NCBI RefSeq assembly: GCF_017498485.1
Contig: NZ_CP071795.1
Location: forward strand, 2,790,001 to 2,854,000
Length of the DNA stretch: 64,000 bases
Origin: Polaribacter batillariae
GTDB taxonomy: Bacteria; Bacteroidota; Bacteroidia; Flavobacteriales; Flavobacteriaceae
Direction of reading: 5' to 3'
The translations under genes were made by a program, and so were the position numbers. Within the stretch, counting starts at the first letter, position 1. Each line of letters begins with the position of its first letter. The notes beneath the pieces were generated by a model. That model was given only the letters and a program-made list of their open reading frames with translations, made no database searches and was not told where the DNA came from. Shown here piece after piece: positions 35,809 through 45,018 of the stretch.

Positions 35809-38004
35809 ATGGAAATGCAACAATTTTATTACGATAATAAAATCGTAAAAAAATTCATCTACGCAACACTACTTTGGGGTATCGTAGGTTTTAGTGTAGG
35901 TTTGTTACTTGCGTTTATGTTCTTGTTTCCAAACTTAACAGAAGGAATTTCGTGGTTAAGTTTTGGGCGTTTAAGACCATTGCACACAAATGCAGTAATT
36001 TTTGCCTTTGTAGGAAATGCAATTTATGCAGGAGTTTACTACTCTTTGCAAAGATTGTTAAAAGCCAGAATGGCAAGTAACTTTTTAAGCAACTTTAATT
36101 TTTGGGGTTGGCAAGCAATTATTGTTGCGGCAGCCATTACACTTCCTTTAGGTTATACATCATCTAAAGAATATGCAGAACTAGAATGGCCAATAGACAT
36201 TGCCATTGCTTTGGTTTGGGTAGCATTTGGTGTAAACATGATTTGGACGATTTTACAAAGAAGACAACGCCACTTATACGTTGCTATTTGGTTTTACTTA
36301 GGAACTTTTGTAACGGTTGCAGTGTTGCATATTTTTAATAGTTTGGCATTACCAGTTGGTTTTTTAAAATCGTACTCTGTATATGCAGGTGTACAAGATG
36401 CTCTTGTGCAATGGTGGTATGGCCATAATGCAGTTGCATTTTTCTTAACCACACCATTTTTAGGATTAATGTATTACTTCGTACCAAAGGCAGCAAATAG
36501 GCCTGTATATTCTTACAGGTTGTCTATCGTGCATTTTTGGTCTTTAATATTTATTTACATTTGGGCAGGACCTCACCATCTACTATATACTTCTTTACCA
36601 GAATGGGCACAAAATTTAGGAGTTGCGTTTTCTGTAATGCTAATTGCGCCTTCTTGGGGAGGTATGATAAATGGTTTATTAACTTTAAGAGGTGCTTGGG
36701 ATAAAGTTCGTACAGATCCTGTTTTAAAATTTATGGTAGTGGCAATTACAGGTTATGGTATGGCAACTTTCGAAGGCCCAATGCTATCTTTAAAAAATGT
36801 AAATGCAATCGCACATTTTAGTGATTGGATTATTGCACACGTTCATGTTGGAGCATTAGCATGGAATGGATTTTTAACATTTGGAATGCTGTACTGGATG
36901 ATTCCAAGACTATTTAAAACAAAATTATATTCGGTAGCATTGGCAAACGTTCATTTTTGGGTAGGTACCTTAGGAATTATTTTGTACGCTTTACCAATGT
37001 ATGTTGCAGGTTTTGTACAAGCTTCTATGTGGAAACAATTTAATCCAGATGGGTCTTTAACCTATGGTAACTTTTTAGAAACAGTAACCGAAATTATACC
37101 CATGTATTGGATGCGTGCCATTGGTGGTAGCATGTATATCTTAGGCGCACTTGTAATGTTATATAATATTATTAAAACAGTAAGAGCAGGAAGCGAAGTA
37201 ACAGACGAACTAGCAGAAGCAGCACCATTAAAAAAAGTGCCAAAATACAGAACAAAAGGCGAAGGATGGCATACTTGGTTAGAGAGAAAACCAATCAAAC
37301 TAACAATTTTTGCTACGATTGCAATTTTAATTGGTGGTATTATTCAAATTGTGCCAACATTATTGGTAAAATCGAACATTCCAACCATTAGTAGTGTAAA
37401 ACCTTATACTCCTTTAGAATTAGAAGGAAGAGATATTTACATTAGAGAAGGTTGTGTAGGATGCCATTCTCAAATGATTAGACCTTTTAGAAGTGAAGTA
37501 GAGCGTTATGGAGAATACTCTAAAGCAGGTGAATTTGTGTACGATCATCCATTTTTATGGGGAAGCAAACGTACAGGGCCAGATTTACATCGAGTTGGTA
37601 AAAAATACAACGATAGTTGGCACTTAAATCATATGTACGATCCGCAAAGTACTTCTCCAGGTTCTATTATGCCATCTTATAAATGGTTAATAACAAACGA
37701 ACTAGATAAATCTTCTACAGAAGATAAAATGAAAGTGATGGTAAGTCTTGGTGTACCTTACACAGAAGAAGAAATTGCCAATGCACAACAACACATGTTA
37801 GTGCAAGGAACTAAAATTGAAGAAAACCTATATGCAGATCCAGACTTTGCAAAAAGTTACGAAGCAGATAAAAAATATGCTCAAGAAAACGGAGAAGCTT
37901 TTGTTGAGATGAGAAATAGAGAAATTGTAGCTGTTATTGCATACATTCAACGTTTAGGTACAGATATTAAAGTAAAAGACGAACAACAAATCTCTAAAAA
38001 TTAG
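35809..38004 (+). CDS. ccoN: Cbb3-type cytochrome c oxidase fused subunits I and II (CcoN-CcoO)
   Basis: The 731-residue protein joins both core subunits of the high-affinity terminal oxidase. Residues 1 to about 480 are CcoN, with 12 or more membrane helices and heme/CuB histidines in [30 protein letters not shown] and [11 protein letters not shown]. After a linker and one more helix (about 500-520) comes CcoO, with a single heme c site ([16 protein letters not shown]) and the methionine ligand region GSIMPSYKW. Separate genes are usual in Proteobacteria; this fusion is typical of Bacteroidota. It reduces oxygen to water in the inner membrane. Confidence 0.96.
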   Translation: MEMQQFYYDNKIVKKFIYATLLWGIVGFSVGLLLAFMFLFPNLTEGISWLSFGRLRPLHTNAVIFAFVGNAIYAGVYYSLQRLLKARMASNFLSNFNFWGWQAIIVAAAITLPLGYTSSKEYAELEWPIDIAIALVWVAFGVNMIWTILQRRQRHLYVAIWFYLGTFVTVAVLHIFNSLALPVGFLKSYSVYAGVQDALVQWWYGHNAVAFFLTTPFLGLMYYFVPKAANRPVYSYRLSIVHFWSLIFIYIWAGPHHLLYTSLPEWAQNLGVAFSVMLIAPSWGGMINGLLTLRGAWDKVRTDPVLKFMVVAITGYGMATFEGPMLSLKNVNAIAHFSDWIIAHVHVGALAWNGFLTFGMLYWMIPRLFKTKLYSVALANVHFWVGTLGIILYALPMYVAGFVQASMWKQFNPDGSLTYGNFLETVTEIIPMYWMRAIGGSMYILGALVMLYNIIKTVRAGSEVTDELAEAAPLKKVPKYRTKGEGWHTWLERKPIKLTIFATIAILIGGIIQIVPTLLVKSNIPTISSVKPYTPLELEGRDIYIREGCVGCHSQMIRPFRSEVERYGEYSKAGEFVYDHPFLWGSKRTGPDLHRVGKKYNDSWHLNHMYDPQSTSPGSIMPSYKWLITNELDKSSTEDKMKVMVSLGVPYTEEEIANAQQHMLVQGTKIEENLYADPDFAKSYEADKKYAQENGEAFVEMRNREIVAVIAYIQRLGTDIKVKDEQQISKN

Positions 38005-38009
38005 AAAAC

Positions 38010-38177
38010 ATGTTAAAATTCGTAAAAAACCATATGGAGAGTATTACTGGGATAGAAATTTATCCATTAATATCGTTATTAATATTCTTCACTTTTTTTG
38101 TAGCCTTATTTTGGTGGGTGTTTACAGCAAAGAAAGAATATATTAATAAGGTTAGTAATATTCCACTAGACCAATAA
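38010..38177 (+). CDS. ccoQ: CcoQ-like small subunit of cbb3 oxidase
   Basis: This protein of 55 residues has one transmembrane helix (about 19-40, PLISLLIFFTFFVALFWWVF) followed by a short basic tail with KKEYI. Size, single helix and position exactly between ccoNO (5 bp) and ccoP (11 bp) identify it as CcoQ, which stabilises the complex in other bacteria. The sequence itself is poorly conserved, so the assignment rests mainly on context. Confidence 0.82.
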   Translation: MLKFVKNHMESITGIEIYPLISLLIFFTFFVALFWWVFTAKKEYINKVSNIPLDQ

Positions 38178-38188
38178 ATTTATTTAAA

Positions 38189-39112
38189 ATGAAAAGATCT
38201 TTTCAATCTACAGTATATGTAATCTTTGTAATTGTTACGTTTATAGCACTTGCAAAAGCGTTTATGGTGTACGAAAACCCATTCGATATTTACGAAAACC
38301 CTCTGGTTTGGTTGGCTTTAATTGGGTTCGTTTTAGTAGTTGTCTTAAAAGAAATCGTAAACGTGTATGCTTTAAAAAAAGCAACCGATTTACAGAACGA
38401 AAAAGATGGCATTATTCCTGAAGACCCAAACCTTTGGATTAAGAAATTATTAGTAAAATGGACAAGAGCCAAAGCAATTGACCAAGAAGAAGACATTATT
38501 TTAGATCATAATTACGATGGAATTAGAGAATTAGACAATTCTCTTCCACCTTGGTGGGTATATATGTTTTATGCAACAATTGTTTTTGCATTGGTGTATT
38601 TAGTGCGATTTGAAGTTTTAGATGGCGATAGCCAAATTGTAGAATATAACAAAGCAGTCGCAGAAGCAAAAAGAGAAGTAAATAAATACAGAGCAACCGC
38701 TACAGATTTAATTACAGCCGAAAACGTAACACTTTTAACAGACGCTAAAGATTTGGCAAGAGGTAAAGCCGTTTTTAATTTAAACTGCGCATCTTGTCAC
38801 CTAGCAGATGGAGGAGGACAAATAGGCCCCAATTTAACAGATGAATACTGGATTTTAGGTGGGGGAATAAAAAATGTTTTTAATACCATACATAATGGAG
38901 GTAGAGATGGAAAAGGAATGATTGCTTGGGACAAAACCTTAAAAGCTGCAGACATAGCAAAAGTAGCGAGCTATGTTATTTCTTTACAAGGAACTACACC
39001 TGCAAATGCAAAAGCACCACAAGGAGAAAAATGGGTAGATCCAAATGCAGAAGAAACTAAGAAAACAACCGAAGAAACAGAAGAGGTAAAAGACACAATA
39101 AAAGCAAAGTAA
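38189..39112 (+). CDS. ccoP: Cbb3-type oxidase subunit III (CcoP) with a single heme c site
   Basis: The protein has 307 residues. Two N-terminal hydrophobic segments (about 8-26 and 40-60) are followed by the CcoP N-terminal domain (HNYDGIRELDNSLPPWWVY) with a further membrane helix. A periplasmic cytochrome c domain comes next with one heme motif, CASCH, and a methionine-containing GKGMIAWD. Classical CcoP carries two CxxCH motifs; only one is present, as in other Bacteroidota. The last 30 residues are a Lys/Thr/Glu-rich low-complexity tail. It passes electrons to CcoNO. Confidence 0.95.
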   Translation: MKRSFQSTVYVIFVIVTFIALAKAFMVYENPFDIYENPLVWLALIGFVLVVVLKEIVNVYALKKATDLQNEKDGIIPEDPNLWIKKLLVKWTRAKAIDQEEDIILDHNYDGIRELDNSLPPWWVYMFYATIVFALVYLVRFEVLDGDSQIVEYNKAVAEAKREVNKYRATATDLITAENVTLLTDAKDLARGKAVFNLNCASCHLADGGGQIGPNLTDEYWILGGGIKNVFNTIHNGGRDGKGMIAWDKTLKAADIAKVASYVISLQGTTPANAKAPQGEKWVDPNAEETKKTTEETEEVKDTIKAK

Positions 39113-39148
39113 AAATTTAGTTTTAATTAGTTTTTTAATAGTTGATAA

Positions 39149-40570
39149 ATGGAGGCACCCAAGAACGAACAATTTAGAGATAGTATTGCTACTGTAGATT
39201 CAGAAGGAAAACGTTCTTGGGTATTTCCCAAAAAACCAAGTGGAAAGTTCTATAAATACAGAAGCTATGTAAGTTATTTTCTATTGGCTTTTTTACTATC
39301 TGCTCCCTTTATTAAAATTAATGGAAATCAGTTTTTACTTTTTAATATTTTAGAAAGAAAATTTAATATTTTTAGTTTTCCTTTTTGGCCACAAGATTTT
39401 TATTTGTTAGTGGTTTCAATGATTATTGGAGTTGTTTTTATTATTTTATTTACCGTAATTTTCGGGCGAATTTTTTGTGGGTGGATTTGTCCGCAAACCA
39501 TTTTTTTAGAAATGGTTTTTAGAAAAATAGAATATTTAATTGAAGGAGATAGAGGAAAGCAAATAAGGCTAAGCAAACAACCTTGGAATGCAGATAAAAT
39601 TCGTAAGAAGCTTTTAAAGTGGTTTGTTTTCTTTATAATCTCATTTATAATTGCAAACGTTTTTTTAGCGTATTTAATAGGTGGAGATACCGTTATAGAA
39701 TACATTACAGGAAACCCTTTAGACAATATTAGCACACTTATTTCACTAATAATTTTTACGGCTGTTTTCTATTTTGTCTTTGCGTGGTTTAGAGAGCAAG
39801 TATGCATCATTGCTTGCCCTTATGGCCGTTTGCAAGGTGTTTTATTAGATAACAAAACCATTAACGTTGCGTACGATTACAAAAGAGGAGAAAGAGAAAC
39901 TGGGAGAGCAAAATTTAAAAAAAATGAAGATAGAGAAGCCGTAGGAAAAGGAGATTGTATCGATTGTAAACAATGTGTTGTTGTTTGCCCAACAGGAATA
40001 GATATTAGAAATGGTACACAGTTAGAATGTGTAAATTGCACAGCTTGTATAGACGAATGCGACCATATTATGGAAAGCATTAATCTACCAAAAGGTCTTA
40101 TTAGATATGCAAGTGAAGACAATATAGCAAATAAAAAACCCTTTAAGTTTACAGCAAGAATGAAAGGTTATTCTTCTGTTTTATTAATTTTAATAGGTAT
40201 TTTAATAGGAATGTTGTTTTTAAGAAATGATGTCGAAGCCAAAATTTTAAGATTACCAGGACAATTATATCAACAAAAAGAAAACAATACTATTAGCAAC
40301 GTTTATACATATAAGGTAATTAATAAAACGAGCAAAGATATTAAAGACGTAAGTTATAAATTATTATCTCATAAAGGAACCATTAAATTGGTCTCGAACC
40401 ATAATTTTACAGTTCCAAAACAAGGCTTGGCAGAAGGAACTTTATTTATAGAAATTAACGCAGCAGCTTTAAAAAGCGACAAAGATAAAATAGAAATAGG
40501 TGTTTATAGTGGCGATAAATTAATTGAAACAACCAGAACGAATTTTTTAGGGCCAAGAAGTTATAAGTAG
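39149..40570 (+). CDS. ccoG: Cytochrome c oxidase accessory protein CcoG (FixG)
   Basis: This membrane-bound ferredoxin-like protein has 473 residues and several helices. The NapH/CcoG-type cysteine motifs are FGRIFCGWICPQTIF and CIIACPYGRLQG. Two [4Fe-4S] clusters are indicated by CIDCKQCVVVCPTG and CVNCTACIDECDHIM. The C-terminal 120 residues form the Ig-like FixG domain. In other bacteria CcoG reduces copper for cbb3 assembly. The gene is in the cco operon. A heptad repeat array starts directly after its stop codon, separating it from ccoH. Confidence 0.95.
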   Translation: MEAPKNEQFRDSIATVDSEGKRSWVFPKKPSGKFYKYRSYVSYFLLAFLLSAPFIKINGNQFLLFNILERKFNIFSFPFWPQDFYLLVVSMIIGVVFIILFTVIFGRIFCGWICPQTIFLEMVFRKIEYLIEGDRGKQIRLSKQPWNADKIRKKLLKWFVFFIISFIIANVFLAYLIGGDTVIEYITGNPLDNISTLISLIIFTAVFYFVFAWFREQVCIIACPYGRLQGVLLDNKTINVAYDYKRGERETGRAKFKKNEDREAVGKGDCIDCKQCVVVCPTGIDIRNGTQLECVNCTACIDECDHIMESINLPKGLIRYASEDNIANKKPFKFTARMKGYSSVLLILIGILIGMLFLRNDVEAKILRLPGQLYQQKENNTISNVYTYKVINKTSKDIKDVSYKLLSHKGTIKLVSNHNFTVPKQGLAEGTLFIEINAAALKSDKDKIEIGVYSGDKLIETTRTNFLGPRSYK

Positions 40571-40633
40571 TTGGGAGTTGGGAGTGTGAAGTTTGAAGTT
40601 TGAAGATGGGAGTTTGAAGTTTGAAGAAAGAAG
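40571..40633 (+). repeat. Heptanucleotide tandem array directly after ccoG
   Basis: Nine consecutive 7-mers in perfect register start at the first base after the TAG: TTGGGAG twice, TGTGAAG, TTTGAAG twice, ATGGGAG, TTTGAAG twice, AAAGAAG. The array lies inside the cco operon. Confidence 0.85.
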
Positions 40634-40655
40634 TTATTAATAAAATGTTGTTGAT

Positions 40656-40680
40656 GTCATTTCTACGTTAGGAGAAATCT
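40656..40680 (+). repeat. Partial core of dispersed element A
   Basis: GTCATTTC, four bases, then a GGAGAAATCT segment resemble the core of element A (GTCATTTCGACTG, then GGAGAAATCT) without its terminal repeats. It could be a degenerate fragment or chance similarity in a short stretch. Confidence 0.4.
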
Positions 40681-40709
40681 CAAAGACATAAATTACAAAA
40701 GTTTAAAAT

Positions 40710-41156
40710 ATGAAATTTAATTGGGGAACAGGTATTGTGGTTGCAATTGTAGCTTTTATAAGCTTTATTTTGTATTTCGTTATAACAATGAGTACAGATA
40801 AATCGTTTACACACGATTTGGTAACAGATAAGTACTATCAAGAAGAATTAAAATTTCAAGATAAAATAGATGCACAGAAAAATGCATCTTCTTTAAAAGA
40901 AAATATAAAAGTAACAAAAACTAAAGAAGGTTTAAAAGTAGAGTTTCCAGAAGCTTTTACTCCAAAAGACATTCAAGGAAAAGTGTTCCTGTATAGACCA
41001 TCTAATAAACATTTAGATTTTGAAATACCTATTTCGATCTCTAAAACATATTTGCTCGTGCCTGAGAAACGTTTAGTAGATGGTCGTTGGAACATGACAG
41101 TATCATGGAAATACAAAAATAAGGAGTATTTATTTAAGAAAGAACTGATGTACTAA
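40710..41156 (+). CDS. ccoH: FixH/CcoH family cbb3 assembly protein
   Basis: The 148-residue protein has one N-terminal membrane helix (about 8-28) and a periplasmic FixH domain: the DLVTDKYYQEELKFQDKIDA pattern, a beta-rich middle, then LVDGRWNMTVSWKYKNKEY at the end, all typical of the family. FixH/CcoH helps mature the cbb3 complex, probably in copper delivery. Its stop codon overlaps the start of the next gene by one base (TAATG), so the two are translationally coupled. It is separated from ccoG by a repeat-containing spacer of 139 bp. Confidence 0.9.
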   Translation: MKFNWGTGIVVAIVAFISFILYFVITMSTDKSFTHDLVTDKYYQEELKFQDKIDAQKNASSLKENIKVTKTKEGLKVEFPEAFTPKDIQGKVFLYRPSNKHLDFEIPISISKTYLLVPEKRLVDGRWNMTVSWKYKNKEYLFKKELMY

Positions 41157-41854
41157 TGTTTTTATCGGCACTAATTTTTGGATTGTTGGGTAGTTTCCAT
41201 TGCATAGGAATGTGTGGGCCAATCGCTTTTATGTTGCCAGTAGATAGGCAAAAACCAGTGAAAAGATTTTTCCAAATTTTAAGTTACCACTTAGGTAGGT
41301 TATTTACTTACAGTTTAATAGGCTTGTTGTTTGGTTTTTTAGGAAAAGGTTTTTTCTTCTTTGGTTTTCAACAGCAACTATCTATAATTGCAGGAATAAG
41401 TATGATTTTAATCATCTTGTTTCCCCAAATTTTTAAACGAGTAAATTTTTCTACAAAAATTAGCAGTCTTATATTTAAAGTAAAAAATGCTTTAGGAAAA
41501 GAATTAAAGAAAAAAAAGAACGATACTTTTTTTACCATTGGTTTTTTAAACGGTTTTTTACCCTGTGGACTTGTTTATATGGCTGTCTTTGGAGCCTTGG
41601 CAACCACAAATGCTTTTGCAGGAAGTTTATACATGTTTTTATTCGGTTTAGGAACAATTCCGTTAATGACCGCTGTAGTTTATTTAGGAAACTTCACAAA
41701 AGCAACTTTTAGAAAAAAAATACAAAAAGCGATTCCTGTAGTTGTTGTTTGTATAGGAACCTTATTTATTTTAAGAGGCTTGGGCTTGGGAATTCCTTAC
41801 ATTTCTCCAACTCCTATTTTAGAAGTTGTGTCTGCCAATAACGCCTGCCATTAA
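41156..41854 (+). CDS. TauE/SafE-like membrane protein of the cbb3 cluster
   Basis: This 232-residue protein has six hydrophobic helices. The first helix carries GLLGSFHCIGMCGPIAF, and a second inverted copy appears in GFLNGFLPCGLVYMAVFGA. These conserved Cys/His residues mark the UreH/DsbD-like branch often named sulfite exporter TauE/SafE. Copies at the end of cco operons are thought to move copper or other metal for oxidase assembly; transport of sulfite is unlikely here. It is coupled to ccoH by a one-base overlap and closes the operon. Its role is inferred from context. Confidence 0.88.
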   Translation: MFLSALIFGLLGSFHCIGMCGPIAFMLPVDRQKPVKRFFQILSYHLGRLFTYSLIGLLFGFLGKGFFFFGFQQQLSIIAGISMILIILFPQIFKRVNFSTKISSLIFKVKNALGKELKKKKNDTFFTIGFLNGFLPCGLVYMAVFGALATTNAFAGSLYMFLFGLGTIPLMTAVVYLGNFTKATFRKKIQKAIPVVVVCIGTLFILRGLGLGIPYISPTPILEVVSANNACH

Positions 41855-41981
41855 AATCGCTTTTACTTCATAATTTAAATAAAAATCTGTTAATAATTTA
41901 AAATCTGAACATAATTTATATTCTTTTGTAAGATTTTTTAAATTAGGGAAATTGCTTATTGATTGGGTTTGTGATCTAATA

Positions 41982-41989
41982 TATATTTG
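41982..41989 (+). promoter_or_regulatory. Putative -7 element for the gene at 42083
   Basis: TATATTTG matches TAnnTTTG. A TTG lies 16 bp upstream instead of the ideal 19, so confidence is modest. The leader would be about 85 bases. Confidence 0.4.
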
Positions 41990-42082
41990 TCGAGTACAAT
42001 TAATGTATGTTAATATTTTTTACGAATCCCCCAATGTGTATATGTAAATAAAAACATGTACAAATTGATAAATTTTATTATT

Positions 42083-42514
42083 ATGAAAAAATTACACTTA
42101 CTTCTTGCAATAGTTTTGCTAACATTTTCTATGAAAGCTCAAGATGTAGCAATGGTTACTCCAATTAAATTTGACGAAAAGAATCGTTTTAAAACTTCTG
42201 ATGATGATTTTACTCCTTTATTAGAAGAGACTACTTATACTTATAAATATAAAGGTAAGAACGTTTTGGTAATTTATACAAAAGACGAGCATGTAGAATA
42301 TTTCGAAAATAAAAAGTATTTTATTAAATCGGATATCAAATGGACTTCTGAAGAAGAATGTTATATGACATTAAAAGAGTCTAACCTACCAAATTTTCCT
42401 TTCAAAAGAGGCACAAAACTGCATATGAAAATTAAAAAAATAAAACGTGGGTCTATTTACTATGAGACTACACTAGGAGGATATACTTGGGAAGGAAAAA
42501 TGAAAAAAATATAG
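42083..42514 (+). CDS. Exported protein of unknown function
   Basis: The 143-residue protein is not recognised. The start is set at the ATG giving MKKLHLLLAIVLLTFSMKAQ, a clear Sec signal peptide; the frame is open nine codons further upstream. The mature part is small, charged and probably all-beta, with no cysteine cluster beyond one Cys (EECYMT). It ends with a Gly/Trp/Lys segment (GGYTWEGKMKK). It stands alone with its own candidate promoter and a terminator at 42551. It is probably periplasmic. Confidence 0.7.
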   Translation: MKKLHLLLAIVLLTFSMKAQDVAMVTPIKFDEKNRFKTSDDDFTPLLEETTYTYKYKGKNVLVIYTKDEHVEYFENKKYFIKSDIKWTSEEECYMTLKESNLPNFPFKRGTKLHMKIKKIKRGSIYYETTLGGYTWEGKMKKI

Positions 42515-42996
42515 TTTTTCCATTTAGCACTTCAATTTTTAATTTATTAAAAATAGCCTGTAATTTTTAAAAGAGAAACAGGCTATTTTAATCGAGTTTG
42601 TTGATAATAAATAATACTTCTACAAATAGAATTTACCTTAATAAATACTTTTTTTACTTACTGTTTTAAAACTAAAAATGCGTCGTAGCAAATGCAATTT
42701 CTTGTTTTTGTTTATTGTGATAAGTAAAAAGAATCATCATTTTATTTTACAGTAAATTCAAACTTTCGAATCCTATAATTTACCAAATTAACAAGAATTT
42801 TTTGAACCCAAATCTTGCTGGCTTTTATTAAGAAAAACACAATTTTCAGACCCACATAAAACACATTTTAAGCTAAAATTTAATTATAAGTTGCTAAAAA
42901 TAAGAATATTATCTATTTATTAGAGCTGTTATGTCTTTGAGAAAGGCTCTAATATGTATTTTCTTATTTCATTTAAACAAAACAATTTTTTACATT
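42515..42996. other. Gene-free stretch between two unknown exported proteins
   Basis: It contains the terminator at 42551 and, near its right end, a 7-bp inverted repeat (TTAGAGC 42920-42926 / GCTCTAA 42946-42952) with a 19-base loop, 44 bp before the next ATG. The middle is featureless AT-rich DNA with no RNA gene recognised. Confidence 0.45.
42551..42590 (+). terminator. Probable terminator
   Basis: A perfect 11-bp stem, AAATAGCCTGT / ACAGGCTATTT, with a 16-base loop. It is followed only by a short T-tract. It lies 36 bp after the unknown exported protein's stop. Confidence 0.75.
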
Positions 42997-43506
42997 ATGA
43001 GAAAGATATTTTTTACTCTTAGTTTTTTACTTACACTCTCTATTTATGGACAAAACAATATCGAAATATCTTTACAGCAAGATGCTCGTTTACTTTTGTT
43101 TGGAGACAAAAAAGGAAATGATGCTTTAACCGTTAACTTATTAACAAAATTAGCACTACCAGTTTATAATTTCGAAAATAGTTATTTACTGACTTATCTT
43201 TCTGTAGAATACGCAGATTTGGTTGAGAAAAATTATAAACGCTACTCACTTGGAGCTGGATATGCTATAAAAAGTATCTTTGGAAAAATAGGAGCAACTG
43301 CATATGCCGATTTTGGAAAAATTTACAGACAAAAAGATGGTTTTTTTAGTGTTGGCTTTAGTGGAGAATTAAGTTATAAAATTACTGAAAGGTTAAAAGT
43401 TATTTGCACACAGCAATTTACCTATAGAAAAGATTTAAAAGTATTATATAACTCTAAAAAAGAGTATGTAATTAGTGGTTTTATAGGGTTAAAATATAGA
43501 TTATAA
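42997..43506 (+). CDS. Exported protein of unknown function, possibly a small outer-membrane barrel
   Basis: The 169-residue protein is not recognised. It starts with a signal peptide (MRKIFFTLSFLLTLSIYGQ); the frame is open 22 codons upstream, but this ATG gives the better export signal. The mature part alternates hydrophobic and polar residues with repeated aromatic-ended strands (FENSYLLTYLSVEYADL, RYSLGAGYAIKS, FSVGFSGELSYKITERLKV) and ends in ISGFIGLKYRL. This is the look of an 8-stranded outer-membrane barrel, but that is inference. A terminator hairpin follows at 43534. Confidence 0.65.
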   Translation: MRKIFFTLSFLLTLSIYGQNNIEISLQQDARLLLFGDKKGNDALTVNLLTKLALPVYNFENSYLLTYLSVEYADLVEKNYKRYSLGAGYAIKSIFGKIGATAYADFGKIYRQKDGFFSVGFSGELSYKITERLKVICTQQFTYRKDLKVLYNSKKEYVISGFIGLKYRL

Positions 43507-43533
43507 TAAACTCTATATAACTTTTGTTTAACT

Positions 43534-43576
43534 TAAAAGAGCTAATCTCCCCCAGTGTTTAGCTCTTTTATTTTAA
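43534..43576 (+). terminator. Rho-independent terminator (possibly bidirectional)
   Basis: A perfect 12-bp stem, TAAAAGAGCTAA / TTAGCTCTTTTA, with a C-rich loop, followed by TTTT. It lies 28 bp after the stop codon at 43506. A-rich sequence on the left would also serve the opposite strand. Confidence 0.85.
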
Positions 43577-43678
43577 CCAAAAATAGTTCTTCGAGGTTCT
43601 GCGTCAGGATTTTTGTTGAAACTGTCATTCCCATAAAAAAAGAATCTAAATACAGCATTTTATTTTTTTTAGGTAAAA

Positions 43679-43822
43679 ATGAAACTGGCAAAATATCTCT
43701 GCGAATTTGCCTCGAGGATGGTTGGTTTCAAGAAATTCTTTATAACCATTTCTTTCTTGTTTGAAATTGCCGTAAACATTATTGATAAATTGGGGTGTTC
43801 TTTAAGAAAATTAAAGGTATAA
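43679..43822 (+). repeat. Dispersed repeat B, copy 2, within a 47-codon reading frame
   Basis: The reading frame starts MKLAKYLCEFASRMVGFKKF and ends SLRKLKV. Its first 22 codons match the copy at 760-825, with many differences in third codon positions. It has no promoter or neighbours that suggest a functional gene. It may be a fragment of a lost mobile gene or a small real gene; family unknown. Confidence 0.45.
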
Positions 43823-43909
43823 ATATTTTAGTTTTACAGTAGAATTTAAAAGGCTCGTAATTACAAAATATGACCCCTAATTACAGACATCTAAAAAGAA
43901 ATTAAAAAC

Positions 43910-44278
43910 CTATTGATTAAGTTTTTTAATACTTTCGATTAACTCATCAAATCCAGTAGATTTATCAAAAAAAGCAAGGGCTCCATATTTTAAACAAATT
44001 CCTTTAAGCTCTTTACTAGTAGAAAAAACAAAAACGTCTTTTTTTATTTTTTTTTCTATAAACCATTTTAAAAGCTCTATACCATTTCCATCAGGTAAGC
44101 TTAAATCTAAGGTAACTAACTCAAAACTGGTTTTATTTAAAGAAGAAATTGCTTCTTGTAGCGTTTTTGTTAAATGAATATTTTTTATACCATTAACTTT
44201 TTTAACAGCATTTACTATTTCCTCGCCTATGTAAGGGTTGTCTTCTACAACTAATAAATTGTTTAATTTAGATTCCAA
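43910..44278 (-). CDS. Stand-alone response regulator receiver domain
   Basis: This single-domain CheY-like protein of 122 residues has all receiver landmarks: the acidic pair in LLVVEDNPY, the phosphorylated Asp in LVTLDLSLPDG, Ser/Thr in VFVFSTSKE, and Lys in ALAFFDKST. There is no output domain, so it acts by binding a partner, perhaps as a phosphate sink or a second target of the large kinase encoded upstream on the same strand. The spacing to the NarL-type gene is 92 bp, so it may be co-transcribed or separate. Confidence 0.9.
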   Translation of the reverse strand: MESKLNNLLVVEDNPYIGEEIVNAVKKVNGIKNIHLTKTLQEAISSLNKTSFELVTLDLSLPDGNGIELLKWFIEKKIKKDVFVFSTSKELKGICLKYGALAFFDKSTGFDELIESIKKLNQ

Positions 44279-44370
44279 ATTATTTTAAAATGGCAAGTTA
44301 AAACTAATTAATGTGTAAAAATAAGAAGTTTATACGATATAAAAGCTAAGCAATTTACCTAATATTAAGG

Positions 44371-45018
44371 TTACAAACTGGTAAGTCCTTGTTTAATAGC
44401 AAACTTTGTCAATTCTGGTATGGTGTGTAAGTCAATTTTTTTCATAATATTATTTTTATGAACATCAATGGTTTTTGAGCTTAAGCATAATATTTCTCCT
44501 ATTTCTTTTGATGAATTACCTTCTGCAATTAATTGTAAAACTTCTTTTTCTCTTGAGCTTAATTTAGATTTCCCAAGAGTGTCTTTATTTTTAAGTAAAT
44601 TAAGATATTCTTGATTAATGTCTTTTGATAGGTATTTTTTATTTCGAATTACAGTAGAAATTGCACAAATAACCTCTTCTGAATCACCATCTTTTAGTAA
44701 GTAACCAAAAGCACCTGAGTGAAACATTCTTTGAATAAATTGTTTCGTAGAATGCATAGAAAGGGCGATTACTTTTGTTTTTGGATTTATTTTTAGAATT
44801 TGGCTTGTTGCTTCTACACCATTTAAATTTGGCATTGCAATGTCTATAAGAACAACATCTGGTAGTAATTTCGAGCATATTTTTACAGCTTCTCTTCCAT
44901 TAGAGGCTTCTCCAATTATTTTCATATTAGATTTTTGCTCTATAATATTTCTTAAGCCATCTCGTAGCAGTTTATGGTCATCTGCTAATACTATTTTTAT
45001 TTCGTTTGTATAAGTCAT
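44371..45018 (-). CDS. NarL/FixJ-family DNA-binding response regulator
   Basis: The 215-residue protein has a receiver domain (LADDHKLLRDGLRNI, phospho-Asp in DVVLIDIAMPNLNG, Thr/Ser in VIALSMHS, Lys in YLLKDGDS) and a C-terminal LuxR-type helix-turn-helix (LSSREKEVLQLIAEGNSSKE, then IGEILCLSSKTIDVHKNNIM). The start overlaps the end of the six-PAS kinase gene by 4 bp, so the two are a translationally coupled two-component pair. Target genes are not evident in the window. The family call is secure. Confidence 0.95.
   Translation of the reverse strand: MTYTNEIKIVLADDHKLLRDGLRNIIEQKSNMKIIGEASNGREAVKICSKLLPDVVLIDIAMPNLNGVEATSQILKINPKTKVIALSMHSTKQFIQRMFHSGAFGYLLKDGDSEEVICAISTVIRNKKYLSKDINQEYLNLLKNKDTLGKSKLSSREKEVLQLIAEGNSSKEIGEILCLSSKTIDVHKNNIMKKIDLHTIPELTKFAIKQGLTSL

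Larger units (their letters stand above)
43507..43909. other. Gene-free stretch with terminator and repeat B copy 2
   Basis: After the terminator (43534-43576) the sequence carries a short open reading frame (43679-43822) whose first 22 codons are dispersed repeat B. The remainder shows nothing recognisable. The orphan receiver gene ends on its right edge. Confidence 0.5.

Noticed and set aside
43555..43764. 69-codon reading frame over repeat B
   Set aside because: The two repeat copies preserve the MKLAKYLC frame, not this one; the other copy has stops in this frame.
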